Below, one piece after another: positions 37,376 through 48,100 of a stretch of 64,000 nucleotides of DNA. A model generated the notes under the pieces. It was not told where the DNA came from. It made no database searches and saw nothing but the letters and a program-made list of their open reading frames with translations. Source of the DNA: Amyelois transitella. Lineage: Eukaryota; Arthropoda; Insecta; Lepidoptera; Pyralidae. The position numbers were made by a program, and so were the translations under genes. The stretch is from NCBI RefSeq assembly GCF_032362555.1, contig NC_083534.1, positions 586,001 through 650,000 on the forward strand, written 5' to 3'. Within the stretch, counting starts at the first letter, position 1; each line of letters begins with the position of its first letter.

Positions 37376-39055
37376 CTATTTCGTGAGGTTTAGCTGAAAT
37401 GTTGCTGGCATCTGCTTCCTCTTACGAATGATTTCAGGGCTCTCGTAGCAGTGAGCATTACTTTCTGGTTTTATGGAAATTTTCTTAGGTTCTTCTGATG
37501 TTGCTCGAAGTTTACGGCGCAGTAAAATGAAGATGAGTATAGCGGCACCAATGATCACTAATCCATATAAAGGTAAAGTAGTGTAGTATACTACGGTATG
37601 CATCTCATTAAGATGTACAGGTTTCTGGGATGATATCTTATCTTGTATTTCATGAAGTCTTTTCAGATTGATGCGGGTGAACTCAACTGGATGCTTCATG
37701 GAAGATTTTATCTCTTTAGATGTAAGTATATCGAGAATCTTGAGTGGTTGTCCTTTTACTTGGTCTTCGACATTAGCGATTGTGAATTCATTTGTCCGCA
37801 GGATACAGTTGCTTGGTATAGTTGCTAGGTAGCTGCCGGTAAGGATGCTGTATTCATCTCGGCCGCATGTCTTCTGAACTTTAGTTGGTACAGGGAAAAT
37901 TATGGTGTAATGCCGATCATCTAATTTTTCTATAACTTGTTTAAGTAGAGAGACTGCAACTAGTTCGCAGGTGTCGTCCAACACTTGTTTTGTAATGAGT
38001 TTCGGGATACAATCCGGGTTTGATCTTATCTGTTGGTTGAGTTTTTCTTCACAGAGAAAGTGACTATTCAGCTTCGGGCATTCAGCCTCTATGTACACAT
38101 GAAAATTACTGCTTGTTGCTATAAAAGGATAAGGAGGGACTAAAATCATGTTATGCTTATTGGGTACTATAGGTAATTTATATAGGTCGTACGTATCAGG
38201 AGAAACTATGGGGAATTTAAATACTATAACTATTCTATTCTTACTGAAATATGAACCAGGCTTTATTATACTATAATATTCTCTATGGTCTATATCTAAA
38301 AGCTGTTTCTCATCATAAAGACTGCTTAACCTAATTAACATTTTCTTAAGAACTTCTATATTTAACATCGAATGATGTGTACTCGAGATGCGAGTGTAAG
38401 CTAAAATATTTTCTATCCTATCTAACTCTTCTAATAGATCATCTATATTACTATTTAGTATGCTTAATAGCTGAGCGAATTTAGCATACTTGATTAAACT
38501 ATGATCTCTATAACTATCTTGGTCTAAAATAAGATGCAAAGTTTCATTTATCTTTTCTTGATTTTCTACAATTTCGGATATAATGTTAGTATGATGGGAT
38601 ATCCAATCTTGGCTAAGACTTATATGTTTATTAAATTCAGTGGTTATTTTGTCTTGATTTTCTTTAAGATGATTTATTGCCTCATTATATAAAATCGCAT
38701 CATTATAGTCAAGGTTACCAGTTATTTGTTTTATGACGGAACCTAAACCGTTTATTAACCCACGTTTTGTTCTAGAGGGTTCTAGTGATTTAATTCGGTA
38801 TGAAGCTTTATCTAATTTACTACTAAGGTGATTAATCTGGATTTCAAAGAGCATATAAGTATCGTTTCTTAGTCGTTTCTCTATGTCTTGTCGTTGGTCT
38901 CTAATCATCTCAAGTCGATTCTCAATGTCATGTAATTCGATATATTGTAAAAATGTATGTTGGTGAGTGGTTAATCTCATTAGTCCAAGTTTAAAGGGTA
39001 ATAGTCCAGGTCCTTCATCCAGACTCTCCAGCTTGATTTCCTGGGCCTTTGTCAA
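37376..39055 (-). CDS. errantivirus Env glycoprotein
   Basis: 559 codons, uninterrupted. Errantivirus Env proteins belong to the baculovirus F-type fusion glycoprotein group and can let the element leave the cell. A furin-type site RTKR at residues 95-98 is followed by GLINGLGSVIKQITGN, the fusion-peptide region. Helical segments with many Asn-X-Ser/Thr sites follow. A single membrane anchor lies near residues 503-527 (LYGLVIIGAAILIFILLRR), then a short cytoplasmic tail. No signal peptide is visible at the ORF start, consistent with Env being made from a spliced RNA with an upstream leader. It overlaps the pol end by 41 nt. Confidence 0.9.
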   Translation of the reverse strand: MTKAQEIKLESLDEGPGLLPFKLGLMRLTTHQHTFLQYIELHDIENRLEMIRDQRQDIEKRLRNDTYMLFEIQINHLSSKLDKASYRIKSLEPSRTKRGLINGLGSVIKQITGNLDYNDAILYNEAINHLKENQDKITTEFNKHISLSQDWISHHTNIISEIVENQEKINETLHLILDQDSYRDHSLIKYAKFAQLLSILNSNIDDLLEELDRIENILAYTRISSTHHSMLNIEVLKKMLIRLSSLYDEKQLLDIDHREYYSIIKPGSYFSKNRIVIVFKFPIVSPDTYDLYKLPIVPNKHNMILVPPYPFIATSSNFHVYIEAECPKLNSHFLCEEKLNQQIRSNPDCIPKLITKQVLDDTCELVAVSLLKQVIEKLDDRHYTIIFPVPTKVQKTCGRDEYSILTGSYLATIPSNCILRTNEFTIANVEDQVKGQPLKILDILTSKEIKSSMKHPVEFTRINLKRLHEIQDKISSQKPVHLNEMHTVVYYTTLPLYGLVIIGAAILIFILLRRKLRATSEEPKKISIKPESNAHCYESPEIIRKRKQMPATFQLNLTK

Positions 39056-42000
39056 CGTGAATAGTGTTGTCAGCAGTATTCTGTAACAATGCAGTTTTAG
39101 GGGTGCGTTTTAGACGGGACTTGGCTACAGGGAGACGTTTCTTAGATGTATATATATGAATAGGGAGGTCAGCTAGTACAGTGTCTTGTGTAAAGCGGGG
39201 AGCTAGTTTTTGCCTACTGGCTCCGGGGTTACTTACGAATACTTGTTGCTGGGGTTGGTACTCTACTTCCTTTTCGCGCGTCTTATTCCGATTTTCTATA
39301 ATAGCGGTACGGTTAGCAACACATGATTCGTGAACTAATTCATAGATCTTTTTCATTTGTTCCTTGTGTGTAATTATGTACTGTTGTAACAAGTGTTCAG
39401 TTATATTGAAGTCGAGAGGGTCTCGTGGGTCTATGTGTCCGTTTATGAGGTCATATGGTCTGCACTTTGTGAAGCTATGCACTGAGCTATTATATGCAAT
39501 GATAGCATATGGCATCAGATTAACAATAGGTTCGTGTTTTTGTTGCAACTTCAAGATTCGTAGATGTTCTAATATGGTACCATGAAATCGTTCTATATTA
39601 CCGTTATCGTTAGGTGAGTGTGGTAGGGTTTTATGATGATGTATTCGGTGTAATTTTACAAATTCTGAGAACATTTGATTCGTAAATTCGGTACCATGGT
39701 CAGTTATAATAGTTAAGGGCAAACCGTGGTGTGTACTGTATGTAAGTAGAGCTTGTATCACGCTAAGAGCAGTACCGTCACGTAGGTGATTAGCTTGGCC
39801 ATACTTAGAAAATACATCTACAAAGGTCACATATTTTTCGCCTTGCACGGTGAAAAGATCCATATGAACAGTCTCAAAAGGTTTTGAAGCGGGTGGAACA
39901 ATATTAAATTCTTGTCTAATGGGGTGACGGTCGTATTTGGCTTGACCGCAAATAGTGCAATCGTTAATAAATTTAGTTATTTGCTCTTTCATCTTGGGCC
40001 AATAGTACTTATGGGACAGAGACAGGTAGCATTCGGTTATACCACGGTGGTTTGTTTTACCTTCATGATAATGCTTAATTATTTCCTGTTGTCTGAGATA
40101 TTCTTTTACATTCTCCACCTCGGTCTTTGCTAACACTAAATTCATAGCGGAACACTTAAATTTATCTTGTAAAATCGGAATTATAGTATACATGGCTAGA
40201 GGTGGTGTTATAATGAGAGCTGTTTTGACCTTGGGATTCACATACTCCTTGATTGCGTTAATAAGATCGGTTTCTAGGTTTGATTCGCAAAGCTGTACGG
40301 AAATGCGTGTGTGAGTTTCGAAAGGTTTAGAAACAGTGGGGCGTTTTTTAACGTCATTAACTATCGTGAGGCACAATTGTTTATGGAATCTGTTAAGAGG
40401 GTCATCTGTTATGGGTATCTCAAGTATGGGGTTTTCATTGTCAGTATGCGCTGTCATTGTAGTAGATCTAGTAATAGATGGTAGTCTATCAGTTGGGTTC
40501 GGTATGAGGGATTCTGTGTCTAGGTCTGGCTGTTCTGTGTCGTTATTCTTTGGAGAGGTTTCAGAGTTATGCAATTCAACACGAGATAGCGCATCGGCAT
40601 TTGTATTATGGTTTCCTTTTTTATATACCACAGTATAATTATACTCGCTTAGTTTGAGGCGCCATCTTGTCAAACGTGAATTAGGCTCCTTAATATTCAT
40701 AATCCACTGTAGTGGTTTATGATCAGTCACAATTTTGAATTTTCTCCCAAAGAGATACGGTCTAAAGTATTTTGTAGCCCAAACTATGGCCAAAAGCTCC
40801 TTTTCTATGGTGCTATAATTCATTTCGCTTTCGTTTAATGTGCGAGATGCATATGAGATAGGCTTATCAGAGCCGATAGGGCCCTGGGAGAGTACGGCAC
40901 CAATTGCTACATTGGATGCATCTGTAGTTAATACAAACTCTTTCGTAAAGTCAGGGTATTGTAGTATGGGGTCATTAGTCAGTAATCTTTTACACTTTTC
41001 AAAACATTCCAAATAGATTGAGTCAAGGGTAATTTTACTATTCTTTTTTAAACAAACGGTGAGGGGTTTAGTAAGTCTGGCAAAGTCGGGTATAAATTTA
41101 CGATAGTATCCTATTAGGCCTAAAAATTGTTTTATTTGTTTAGGTGTTTTTGGTAAAGGGTAGTTTTTAATAGCGTGAATTTTGTCGGGGTTAGGTTTAA
41201 TACCATCCTTGCTTATTATATGACCTAGATATGACGTCTCTAACTTCAAAAATTCGGACTTGTCCATTTGTATTTTAAAGTTAGATTCGCGTAATCTTTG
41301 AAACACCTTCTCGAGATTCACCATGTGCTCCTGCAGGCTGGTGCTAAATACAACTATGTCATCCAGATATACCAGGCAGATGTTGTTTTGAAGCCCCCGA
41401 AGGACATTGTCCATCACTCGCTGAAAGGTTGATGGAGAATTCTTAAGACCCATAGGCATTCTCAAAAATTCGAAATGCCCGTGCTCTACGTTAAATGCTG
41501 TCTTTGAAATATCATCTGAATGCATTTCGACCTGATAGAATCCAGAAGCCAGGTCTAATGTGGTGAAATACTGACATTTGCCTAATTTATCTAAGACATC
41601 TGAAATATTTGGTATGGGATACTTGTCGTCTATTGTTTTTTCATTTAGTTTACGGAAGTCGACAACGATACGCCATTTCCTTTTTCCTGACGCATCTGCC
41701 TTTTTTGGAACTACCCAAATAGGTGAGCTCCATGCGGAACTAGAAGGACGAATGATGCCTTGGTCTAACATTTTTGTAATCTGGTCTCTAACTTCTTGCC
41801 TGTGTATGAATGGGTAGCGATAAGTCTTGGTATATACAGGTACTTCGTCAGTAGTTTTAATACAGTGTTTTACTTGGTTAGTGAAAGTTAGGGCTTCACC
41901 TTCAATATAAAATACGTCAGAGTAACGTGAACAAAGTTGAGTTAAGTTAGCCTTCTCTTCCGGGTTAAGGTGATCTGTTCGTAACCGTGATAGAACATCT

Positions 42001-42638
42001 TTCGTACGGTTGGAGACGAGCTGATCTTGATTACAATCTATATTAAATATCTCTGCTTGAGCAGGCCTGTCTAAAGAAAATATAACATCGTTGTTAGTTT
42101 GATTTTCTACTTCGATAATACCACGGCTATTTGATACTCTAGTGACGCACTCATGAATTAAACAATTACATAAAACTTGTTCAGGGACTATGACGTCACC
42201 ATCCTGAGCGTTAATTGGTATGCGGACTAATTTAGATGAATTAGCCGGAATCATGTCCTCGTAAAGGTTAAGATTACGTGCATTATACATCCTGATAGGA
42301 TTTATCGCGAACTGTGTAGCTAAGGTCAAGTTTTTAAGGTCAATTTTAGCTTCCCAGGCAGTTAATAAATCTAATCCTATTAGACCATCGAAGTGATCAT
42401 GAAAGCGATAAACAAATAGTTTTATATTATAGGGGTAGTTAAATTCTTTAAAACATGGTACGGTTATAGAGTGTTCATTCCTACTGGTTGCGTGTACATT
42501 CGTTACCTCAAAAGGGTCGTAATTTAGAGGTATGTGACTATAGTAATTTTGTACAGCTTCAGGGCTAATAAATGATTGGTTAGCACCTGTGTCAATTAAA
42601 AGGTTAAGGGGTGGATCCTCAATACGAATGTACGGCAA
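39015..42638 (-). CDS. errantivirus Pol polyprotein
   Basis: 1207 codons from the first Met; the frame is open further upstream to about the A7 stretch near 42680. Protease with LLIDTGAN (Asp16). RT about 265-470 with WRIVVDFRKLN, RMPMGLKNSP and the catalytic YLDD at 424-427. RNase H about 555-690 (TTDASNVAIGAVLSQ, IEKELLAIVWATKYF, VTDHKPLQWI). Integrase has an HHCC region (KTNHRGITECYL, CTICGQAK) and the acidic triad in HMDLFTVQ, IITDHGTEF and NDNGNIERFH. Length and order are normal for the group. Confidence 0.92.
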   Translation of the reverse strand: MPYIRIEDPPLNLLIDTGANQSFISPEAVQNYYSHIPLNYDPFEVTNVHATSRNEHSITVPCFKEFNYPYNIKLFVYRFHDHFDGLIGLDLLTAWEAKIDLKNLTLATQFAINPIRMYNARNLNLYEDMIPANSSKLVRIPINAQDGDVIVPEQVLCNCLIHECVTRVSNSRGIIEVENQTNNDVIFSLDRPAQAEIFNIDCNQDQLVSNRTKDVLSRLRTDHLNPEEKANLTQLCSRYSDVFYIEGEALTFTNQVKHCIKTTDEVPVYTKTYRYPFIHRQEVRDQITKMLDQGIIRPSSSAWSSPIWVVPKKADASGKRKWRIVVDFRKLNEKTIDDKYPIPNISDVLDKLGKCQYFTTLDLASGFYQVEMHSDDISKTAFNVEHGHFEFLRMPMGLKNSPSTFQRVMDNVLRGLQNNICLVYLDDIVVFSTSLQEHMVNLEKVFQRLRESNFKIQMDKSEFLKLETSYLGHIISKDGIKPNPDKIHAIKNYPLPKTPKQIKQFLGLIGYYRKFIPDFARLTKPLTVCLKKNSKITLDSIYLECFEKCKRLLTNDPILQYPDFTKEFVLTTDASNVAIGAVLSQGPIGSDKPISYASRTLNESEMNYSTIEKELLAIVWATKYFRPYLFGRKFKIVTDHKPLQWIMNIKEPNSRLTRWRLKLSEYNYTVVYKKGNHNTNADALSRVELHNSETSPKNNDTEQPDLDTESLIPNPTDRLPSITRSTTMTAHTDNENPILEIPITDDPLNRFHKQLCLTIVNDVKKRPTVSKPFETHTRISVQLCESNLETDLINAIKEYVNPKVKTALIITPPLAMYTIIPILQDKFKCSAMNLVLAKTEVENVKEYLRQQEIIKHYHEGKTNHRGITECYLSLSHKYYWPKMKEQITKFINDCTICGQAKYDRHPIRQEFNIVPPASKPFETVHMDLFTVQGEKYVTFVDVFSKYGQANHLRDGTALSVIQALLTYSTHHGLPLTIITDHGTEFTNQMFSEFVKLHRIHHHKTLPHSPNDNGNIERFHGTILEHLRILKLQQKHEPIVNLMPYAIIAYNSSVHSFTKCRPYDLINGHIDPRDPLDFNITEHLLQQYIITHKEQMKKIYELVHESCVANRTAIIENRNKTREKEVEYQPQQQVFVSNPGASRQKLAPRFTQDTVLADLPIHIYTSKKRLPVAKSRLKRTPKTALLQNTADNTIHVDKGPGNQAGESG

Positions 42639-42897
42639 TTGCCTTTGCGTCTGTAGGTTTACTTCTATCCTGATTTTTTTGATATCATACCCTTCTGAAA
42701 ATCCTCATCGTTACTAGTAGAGGGTTGGGGTTGTTCAAGAGAGGGATCGTCGAGATTATTAGTCATGTTCTCACTAGTGTAGGCTGTGTCGTAGTCATAG
42801 TAGTCATTATTCATATTAGTGTAGTCGTAATAGTCGATATATTGGTAATAGTCTGTATAATAGTCATCACAGTAGTCTGTATAAGTTACGCAATCAT
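42639..42897 (-). other. Tyr/Asp-rich bridging frame between errantivirus gag and pol
   Basis: After the gag stop, the frame at -1 relative to gag is open for about 77 codons. It encodes an acidic, strongly Tyr-rich stretch, then a Ser/Pro/Gln-rich part, and ends at a TAG. Just before that stop is a run of seven A (A AAA AAA), a classic -1 slip heptamer leading into the pol frame. A TAA in this frame lies about 20 nt upstream of the gag stop, so any gag-to-bridge shift must occur within that short window. Confidence 0.65.
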
Positions 42898-43980
42898 TTA
42901 CATTAAATAATTAGAGGGTGGTGGATTTCCAAACTTACGCCAATCGTGTCCGGAAGGGGGTAGCGTATTGGATACATATGGAGTGACGCCGCTCATAGGG
43001 CGTGGTCCCTGGTGGGATTGATTCTGATTGCCACGATGGGGTTGATTTTGATTGTTAGCGAAATTTGGATTTCTAGTTGGTAGTTTAAATACATTACTAT
43101 GAGGATTGTAGTTGGGCGGTAGTGCCCGGAACATCTGTTGAGTGCGACTGGGGAATTTGAATTGGGGCTGAGGTAAGCCCGGAGGGGTAGGTCTGTTAAA
43201 CTGGGATACGTTTGGCATGGCCTGTTGCCTATTAATTGGCATCATGGAATTGTTAAAGGTGAATGGCTTTGGAACTGGGGGTATCAGAGCTGGGGGTATA
43301 AAATGTGGAGTAGCTTTAAAACTAGAGGGACCCTGTAAAGATTTAGGTAGTGATTCGTTTCGTTGCTGTAAATAAATTATATTAAGTTCTTCGTGCACAT
43401 ATTCCAATGCTTTTTCAATACTATCTGGGCGCATGCACCTTATTCGAGAACCAAGGGGCTCTTTAAGCCCGCGTACAAATGCTTGCATTGTTAATTTTTT
43501 ATATAAATCTCGTTTAGCTTGAATAGTGGTTTCAAGAGTCTCGTGTAGGGTGACATACGTCATGATTGTACTGAACAAGGTCTGACACCGCTCATAAAGT
43601 TCCTGCGGTGTACCGTTACCCTGTGACTGTAATGATAGATCGTTATATAATGCGGTTTCGTCCCTCTGATCAGAGAAATTATTAATAAGTACTGTTCTAA
43701 TTCCAATCCAATTATCCGGTATGCCATTCGAATTAATAGTTCGAGCGGCGGAGCCAGTTACCTTATTTAAGATGCCATTAATTAATGATAAATTATTTAA
43801 CAAATGTTCTGGCCCTTCTCTTACATAAGTCATTACCAATTGATCGCATATTTTTATGAACCTAGTTAATATATTAGGGTTACCATCGAATTCCGGCACT
43901 ACGCGGAGCGCCTTATAAATATTATCTGGTGTAGTAGTCATCGTTAAATCAGATTCTAAGTTACTTAAATCTCTATTCAA
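42898..43980 (-). CDS. errantivirus Gag
   Basis: 360 codons. The capsid-like part is about residues 20-210 (VPEFDGNPNILTRFIKICDQL, GTPQELYERCQTL, FVRGLKEPLGSRIRC). A Pro/Asn/Gln-rich C-terminus follows, without a CCHC zinc knuckle, as usual for errantiviruses. The ORF starts 310 nt after the PBS end of the 5' LTR. It may be shortened by the frame change into the Tyr-rich region. Confidence 0.85.
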   Translation of the reverse strand: MNRDLSNLESDLTMTTTPDNIYKALRVVPEFDGNPNILTRFIKICDQLVMTYVREGPEHLLNNLSLINGILNKVTGSAARTINSNGIPDNWIGIRTVLINNFSDQRDETALYNDLSLQSQGNGTPQELYERCQTLFSTIMTYVTLHETLETTIQAKRDLYKKLTMQAFVRGLKEPLGSRIRCMRPDSIEKALEYVHEELNIIYLQQRNESLPKSLQGPSSFKATPHFIPPALIPPVPKPFTFNNSMMPINRQQAMPNVSQFNRPTPPGLPQPQFKFPSRTQQMFRALPPNYNPHSNVFKLPTRNPNFANNQNQPHRGNQNQSHQGPRPMSGVTPYVSNTLPPSGHDWRKFGNPPPSNYLM

Positions 43981-44270
43981 ATCTACTGCACTACACCTCG
44001 ACTGTTTAGAAGAAACAGTCTCGGGACCTACTTTTCTAGGGTGGAAAATCTTGATGATTTACCGGGACTTAGGGGACTAGGAAAGCAACACAACAGATCA
44101 ATTCAGTGGTGTACTTACATATACATCTCGGTTTCTCTGAGCGTTATCGATGTCTGGATACCTCGGCACTGTTATCTTCTTACAGGATACCCGGTGAGGA
44201 CTTGAAAGTCTATCAGCACAGCGATGACGACGGTTTCGATTTTGGAAAGTCTATTCGCGCACTAACCCGG

Positions 44271-44289
44271 GAATCCTACCGACTGCGCC
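44271..44289 (-). promoter_or_regulatory. errantivirus primer binding site (tRNA-Ser type)
   Basis: Directly after the 5' LTR the - strand reads GGCGCAGTCGGTAGGATTC, with the last T of the LTR completing TGG. This matches the tRNA-Ser primer site of 17.6/297-type errantiviruses as I know it. Confidence 0.85.
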
Positions 44290-44572
44290 AATTACGATAG
44301 CAGTTCCCGCAGGACTCAAAAAAAACCGAAATTAATTTATAACTAATTTATTTAAAGTAAAAGAATTACAATATAAATCTTATGAACTAACGTAGTGACG
44401 ATCCGAAGTTAGGAATTCAAGTCGCCGGGCTGACGCAATGCACAGCCGATGTTCCAACGTGACTTCACGTGTTGCATAGTCAGCGGTTTACTTTAGGTGC
44501 ATAGAAATATCACGTTGTTCTAGAATGTTCGATGTCTAGTCAGCATATTCCATTAGGGTTGCGTATATGACA
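44290..44572 (-). repeat. errantivirus 5' LTR
   Basis: 283 bp, identical by eye to the copy at 37072-37354. Confidence 0.93.
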
Positions 44573-44639
44573 AGCTAAGTCCCCAGCTATAATATTTACA
44601 ATATGACATATCACAACAGCCGACATACCCCAATAAAGA

Positions 44640-45166
44640 CAAAAAAAAGAGTAAACAGTTTCATGGTGTTTAATTAAAAATATACACTAATATAATTTAT
44701 TTCGTTTTATCTACAGAATTACAGAAAATAGGAATCTTATTTTAGCAGTAACATGATTTATTTGCTACAGTAAATTATAATAAATATAGGTATAAAGATT
44801 TACAATATAGATTTATTTCTATATATGATAATGTGAAGGAAGATAGGTACCTACTTATATCGGGATTAAATTGAGTTAAAGAAACTGGAAGTATTTAATT
44901 AATGAGGGACGTTTCACATTGGTTATTTACCTCGCAAGTTTTAATGAGTCATTTGACAATGAAGTTAGTGCAACAAAATGGCACCCTGATGTACGATATT
45001 TCTCAATAATATTTTTAATAAAATATAGCAAGTAAAGAAGTAATAATATTTTTCAAAATCCTTGCAATAAAGGAAATTAACCGCTGAACACCTAGTTTAA
45101 GGTAGGTGCACGAGTCCAAATCGCAATTATCCATGTTTTTTTTTTAAATCATGTAACATTTCATAA
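44640..45166. other. AT-rich spacer downstream of the coiled-coil gene
   Basis: Follows the truncated LINE-2 5' end. No gene or clear repeat seen; probably 3' UTR and terminator region of the - strand gene that ends at 45167. Confidence 0.45.
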
Positions 45167-48100
45167 CTACATTTCTTTATAAAGTTCCTCAGGTGTAAAA
45201 CAATGTTCTTTTAAGCGAATTTCGCGCAGGGCTTCCTCAGCGGCTGAAGTGGCATCCGTAGAGATGCGACGCAGCTCTTGGTGGTAGACAGCTCCTTCCT
45301 CAGTCGAATAATGTCGAGCTCAGCCTGCCTTTTACGCTGGAAATGCACTGGCAGATTATTTTCAAGCGGTGTAGTCTTTGCATTACTATCAAGAAAGACT
45401 TATAGATATGAGACCCGCGTACCAAAGTTAAGATTTATGGGTCTTAACTTTTCATAATAATTAGGTAATAATGTAAAAAACTTATACTAAAGTTACATTT
45501 GAGAATGCAGTGTACATGTTGAAAAGAAGATAGAAGCAGAATAAAAGCCCATACAAGGATGATGAGGCGACAGTTAATTATGTACCTACATAATTATATC
45601 GTAGTGACAACCCGTTAAAAATTATCGTCCTATGAAGAAGCCGGTGAGCACGATATTAGGTTGAGAAAGTCAGGATTTTACACGACTTCCGTGTGGTCTC
45701 CACAACGTTTGCAGAGGAGCTTATCTCATTCAGTTCATGGATACACATTCAGTTGCCTGAATGTGCAGGTTTCTTCACGATGTTTTCCCTCACCATGTAT
45801 TTAATAACAAATTTACCTAATTGCTCTAAGAATTAAACTAATATATTTGTGTAGTGGAAGTATTGAGACCAAATTACCTTCATTTCGTTAGCAAGGCGAG
45901 CTTCAACTTGCGCCACTCGTTGCCTCAGCTCGGCGATGTCTCGCATCAGGCGAGCAGCTGCCAATTTGTTGTCAGCCTGTGAAATAAATGAATACTTAAA
46001 AAGATTCGCTAGGACATTGTGCCTCAAAATAAGAAGCATATGAGTCTTCCGTTGGTAAATTAAGAATTTTATACGGTTGAAGAGATTTTTAATTTTAAAT
46101 GAAACTAATCTTTAAATAATTTAGGTTTTAAACGGCGACTATGGGAAAGCCTTATATACCTACTTCTAGGATTTTAGGCGATGTGCTAGCAACCTGTCAC
46201 TATTTGAATCTCAATTCGAGCATTAAGTCAAATAGTTAAGTTGTAATTGGATTTGTTGGATATACTCACGATCCTGGACGGGGCGTTTTTAGCCACATTC
46301 CTGCTGACGATGCTCGGTAGATCAGCGACTGAGCATGGAGTGAAGATGTGGTCAGAGTTGAGCTTGGTCACGCCTTGGATTGCCTGTCATTTAAAGCAAA
46401 AGTTAACACAGCTTCTTGAATATTTGAAGGTGCTTTAGCACAATTACTTAACAGTTAGATAACTACCTTGTTAGTTATGGGATTATTTGTTCGCGATTGT
46501 GTTCATTACGCTATAACTATGTAATCTGTCTAAATACTTTAACAATAAATCATTATCATCCAATGAGTAGTTTGAAAATTAAAGTGAAATCACGTTAAAT
46601 GATTATTTTGCTAGGCAGACGACTCTTATTTAACCCAGGGGAATGATAATAAGATAAATATTATTTTACTATTCATCTTACATACTAATATTACAAATGC
46701 GAAAGTTTAGACATTGGAATAACGTCATAATAAGTTATCCCAATTCAATTAGGCGGAGAAAGTCGGGGCCAACAGCTAGTAATTAGTAATCTACCGATCA
46801 ACTTCGGGCGACAACACATTTTAATATGCATGTATGTTTGTAACGCCATAACTTTCGAAGTTTTAGTCTTATTTTTATAAAATTTAAAAGCTATGTAGGA
46901 TGTGGTAATTTTTTTTCAAGTTATTAGTGCAACATAATTGGTTCAGTAATTTTTGAGACATTCATAATTTTGCAATACGTAAAAAAGTTCGCAAGGTCGC
47001 CGCGAACAACTATTTTAATAAATAGGTTTACTTACACTATATGCCGTGTGGTTTCCAGCACTTTGGAATAGAACCACTGCATATCTTTCCCATAGATGTC
47101 GTTAAAGTAGAATAAGAGATAGGCTGATATACTTGGAAATCCTTTGGATAGGCTAGCAACCTGTTACTATTTGAATCTAAATTCTATCATAAAGTCATAC
47201 AGCTGAGCGTGGCCTCTCAGTCTTTTTAGGACTGTTGGCTCGGTCTATCCCGCAAGTGATATAGACGTGATTATGTGTATACATGTTGACTTGCACGCCG
47301 AATTATATTACCTGTGCCACTGCTGTCCTCGCATGTTGCATATGATGAGACTCCTCTCTCTCCAGATGTCTCTTCAGATGTTCTATCTCTGTCACGATGT
47401 TGAACTTTTCCCTCTCTAACCTTTGATTGGCTTGCTTTAGAGCCTGTTAGCATTTAAAAAACAAGTATTATTAGCAATGAGATTAGATTTAGAGATTTAT
47501 GAATGTGAATGAAGCGTGGGAAGTATGCAGGGAACGTGGCAAGTGGGAAGATAGTCTAAAGAGGCGTGATTTTATGTATGTATGTATGTTATTTCCAGTG
47601 ACTACAAGATCTATCTTATTGACCGATTTCTTCAAGAATTTTATCTTTCCTCTCAAATCTCTTTAGCTCTGAGTATTAATAAAAAGATTGTATTGAGAGA
47701 AAATAAGTTCCCCTGCCCCTAATTATCTTACAAGCACCGGTCCGACACTTCTTGTAATAACTCCGAAATAAATTCTTACTTAACGCTCTAATGTTCTATA
47801 CTATAAATCATGTGTCACGCTCTGTCACTGGATTTCTTTAATCTGCTAAATTATACTATAATGAGGTATCAAGGTGTGTACTTTTATTAACACTAGCTTT
47901 CACCCGCAGCTTCGCTCGCGTGAGTTTAGCGCCATCTACAAAAAGCGACGAATTAAACGCCATTTACACCAAAAAAAAGAGAAAATAAGCACTACGTACA
48001 AGAAGCAATGAATTAAATGCCACTTAACTAAATAAAGCGACGAATTTTACGCTACCTACAAAAGAATACTGATTCTTCGCAAATCCCACGGGAACTATAG

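Larger units (their letters stand above)
37072..44572 (-). mobile_element. full-length errantivirus (insect endogenous retrovirus, gypsy/TED-like)
   Basis: The 283-bp LTRs at 37072-37354 and 44290-44572 match base for base by eye. Target-site duplication AGCT at 37068-37071 and 44573-44576. On the - strand: 5' LTR, tRNA-Ser-type PBS, gag, a Tyr-rich bridging frame, pol, env, polypurine tract, 3' LTR. LTRs begin TGT and end AATT, the end type I associate with errantiviruses. Pol and env are uninterrupted; gag and pol are separated by two frame changes. It is young and sits inside LINE-2, between kin17 and the coiled-coil gene. Confidence 0.93.

Noticed and set aside
37376..44572. Exogenous virus contamination
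   Set aside because: Both LTRs, a target-site duplication and an interrupted LINE on both sides show a genomic insertion.
44577..44660. Short - strand frame beginning MKLFTLFF, like a signal peptide, next to the errantivirus
   Set aside because: Only 17 codons before a stop, and the same bases are better explained as the LINE-2 RT frame continuing across the insertion.
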